From Streptomyces turgidiscabies Car8 (GTDB lineage Bacteria; Actinomycetota; Actinomycetes; Streptomycetales; Streptomycetaceae): a stretch of DNA of 35,893 nt. Below the pieces are notes generated by a model. That model searched no databases and was not told the origin of the DNA. It saw nothing but the letters and a program-made list of their open reading frames with translations. Shown piece after piece: positions 34,849 through 35,893 of this stretch. How positions within the stretch are numbered: position 1 is the stretch's first letter; each line of letters opens with the position of its first letter. The DNA lies in NCBI RefSeq assembly GCF_000331005.1, contig NZ_AEJB01000103.1, positions 1 through 35,893 on the forward strand, given 5' to 3'. Made by a program: the position numbers and the translations under genes.

Positions 34849-35418
34849 ATGCGGCACAGCAACGGCATTCGCAGGGCGGTTCTGGCGACGACGGCGGTTA
34901 CGGCCGTCGCGGCGGCGGTGACCGGCATCCTGCCCGGTGCCGCCCTGGCGGCGAGCACCGCCACCTCCACCCCGCCGCCCGACTGCTCGGCCTCCGCCCT
35001 CCAGGTCAGCGCCTGGCAGGCTGCCAACCGGCCCGTCGGTACGGGGACCGGGGCGGCGGTTGTGCAGTTCACCAACGTCTCCGGGAGGACGTGCGTCGTG
35101 AAGGGCCATCCGACGGTCGCGGGCGCCGGCAACGGCTCGCCCGCCCGCAACACCCCGCTCAAGGTCACCGCTACCGGCAGGGCGGTCACCGTGACGGTCC
35201 GGCCGGACGGCAAGGCGTGGGTGAAGCTGACCTTCGTCCAGGTCCAGGGGGAGGGCGACGGCTACTGCGTGTCGGGCAAGGACCCGGTGACGTATCCGAC
35301 GATGGTCATCGGGTTGCCTCACTCCGGGAAGCACCAGGTCGCCCTGGACGAAGGGGTGTGGGCCGAGTGCGACAACAAGGTGACTGTCACACCGGTCTCG
35401 GCGGTCAAGCCTTCCTGA
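34849..35418 (+). CDS. Secreted DUF4232 protein
   Basis: 189 residues. A signal peptide (IRRAVLATTAVTAVAAAVTG, cleavage near ALA-AS) is followed by a single DUF4232 domain: DCSASALQVSAWQAANRPVG, VVQFTNVSGRTCVVKGHPTV, WVKLTFVQVQGEGDGYCVSG. Four cysteines in the mature part suggest two disulfides. Common in Streptomyces and of unknown function. ATG with CAGGGGGA upstream. It stands alone beyond the IS110 remnant. Confidence 0.88.
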   Translation: MRHSNGIRRAVLATTAVTAVAAAVTGILPGAALAASTATSTPPPDCSASALQVSAWQAANRPVGTGTGAAVVQFTNVSGRTCVVKGHPTVAGAGNGSPARNTPLKVTATGRAVTVTVRPDGKAWVKLTFVQVQGEGDGYCVSGKDPVTYPTMVIGLPHSGKHQVALDEGVWAECDNKVTVTPVSAVKPS

Positions 35419-35893
35419 CCCCACCGTCCCCACGGATCGAGCAGCCCGCACGACGATCGCAACGCTCTGACCTGCGGTGATCGAACTCCGATGACACAAA
35501 CTCGTGTCCGTCGAAGTCTGATAGGCAAACGGTCAAGAGCCAGTGTCACGGGACAGCGAGTGAGCACCACAGGACGTAACGACGGCGACGGTGTCCCGTC
35601 GCAACGGACCTGGTCACAATTCGGATGATCTGGTCCGATTCGCTCGTCGCCTCAGGTGATCTGGTCCGCGTGAATGTGCTGTCCGGGATCGATGAACGTG
35701 TCGGAGTCCCGGAACGAGGAAAGGTACCGAGCCCCGTGCCTGGACACTGGAGAGAGCCAGCGCAGGGGTCGGCGGGCAAGGGTGACGGGCTCGTTCCCGA
35801 CGGCCCTAGGCGAACCCCTGATCCCGGCGTCGGGGCGGGTGGTCTCTTGTTCCGGGAAATCCCCTCGTTCCCCCGGGTGGATCCGTCGCACTG
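35419..35893. other. Right-edge stretch without recognised genes
   Basis: 475 bases up to the window end. A minus-strand frame (FRDSDTFIDPGQHIHADQI) enters from the edge but I do not recognise it. TGATCTGGTCC occurs at 35626-35636 and 35657-35667. Confidence 0.4.
35624..35667. repeat. Two copies of TGATCTGGTCC
   Basis: Copies at 35626-35636 and 35657-35667. The first extends to GATGATCTGGTCC (35624-35636), identical to 6120-6132 at the other end of the window. Possible relic of element ends. Confidence 0.4.

Noticed and set aside
1..35893. CRISPR array, tRNA or rRNA genes
   Set aside because: No regularly spaced repeats and no cloverleaf or ribosomal sequence recognised on either strand.
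35419..35893. Telomere end with stacked palindromes at the window edge
   Set aside because: No run of closely packed short palindromes with GNA loops; the tap-tpg pair shows a linear replicon but the end is not in view.
1..35893. Biosynthetic gene cluster
   Set aside because: No polyketide, peptide synthetase, terpene or lanthipeptide core genes; enzymes present are scattered single genes.

Overview
The window is very G+C-rich with long GC3-biased frames, GTG/TTG starts, GGAGG-type ribosome sites and families typical of Streptomyces. It carries a tap-tpg pair (telomere-associated protein and telomere terminal protein), so the replicon is almost certainly linear: a chromosome arm or a linear plasmid. 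The many insertion-sequence remnants and broken genes fit a sub-telomeric accessory region. No telomere palindromes were seen at either edge.

Layout. 86-3492: a secreted AMIN-like protein, then a TetR regulator divergent from a small redox group (NmrA-type oxidoreductase, PPOX-type flavoprotein, a haloalkane-dehalogenase-like scrap, an F420-reductase-like protein). 3559-4600: transposase and membrane-protein remnants. 4607-5854: an Ig-like/YkuD L,D-transpeptidase. 6190-9071: a DinB-like protein, a frameshifted DUF6192 gene, a RacP-like protein, a transposase scrap and a NUDIX hydrolase. 9149-15782: a large tyrosine recombinase, three tandem genes for tiny secreted CC-G-x-PPG peptides, tap-tpg, and an HNH-like protein. 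16078-19650: a thioredoxin-fold protein without CxxC, an ADP-ribosylglycohydrolase, and a secreted S33 peptidase gene interrupted by one TAG. 20374-23781: an acyl desaturase with its ferredoxin-type reductase, divergent from a PucR-type regulator. 23990-29030: a degenerate ArsR-like gene, a low-G+C secreted protein resembling a domain I remember from fungi, and an IS256-family transposase gene split by a 1.55-kb cassette with 45-bp inverted repeats carrying a Fic gene; an IS4-type fragment follows. 29031-35893: an HNH-like lipoprotein, an Lrp/AsnC regulator beside a 983-residue kinase/M23-like/class III aminotransferase fusion, IS110 and other remnants, and a DUF4232 protein.

Most noteworthy: (1) family B DNA polymerase-like motifs A, B and C in order within Tap; (2) the three tandem 40-42-residue secreted peptide genes next to the recombinase; (3) the Fic cassette, whose removal at a GACGG direct repeat restores the transposase frame; (4) the fungal-like secreted protein. 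Family assignments come from motif recognition and memory, not from searches.
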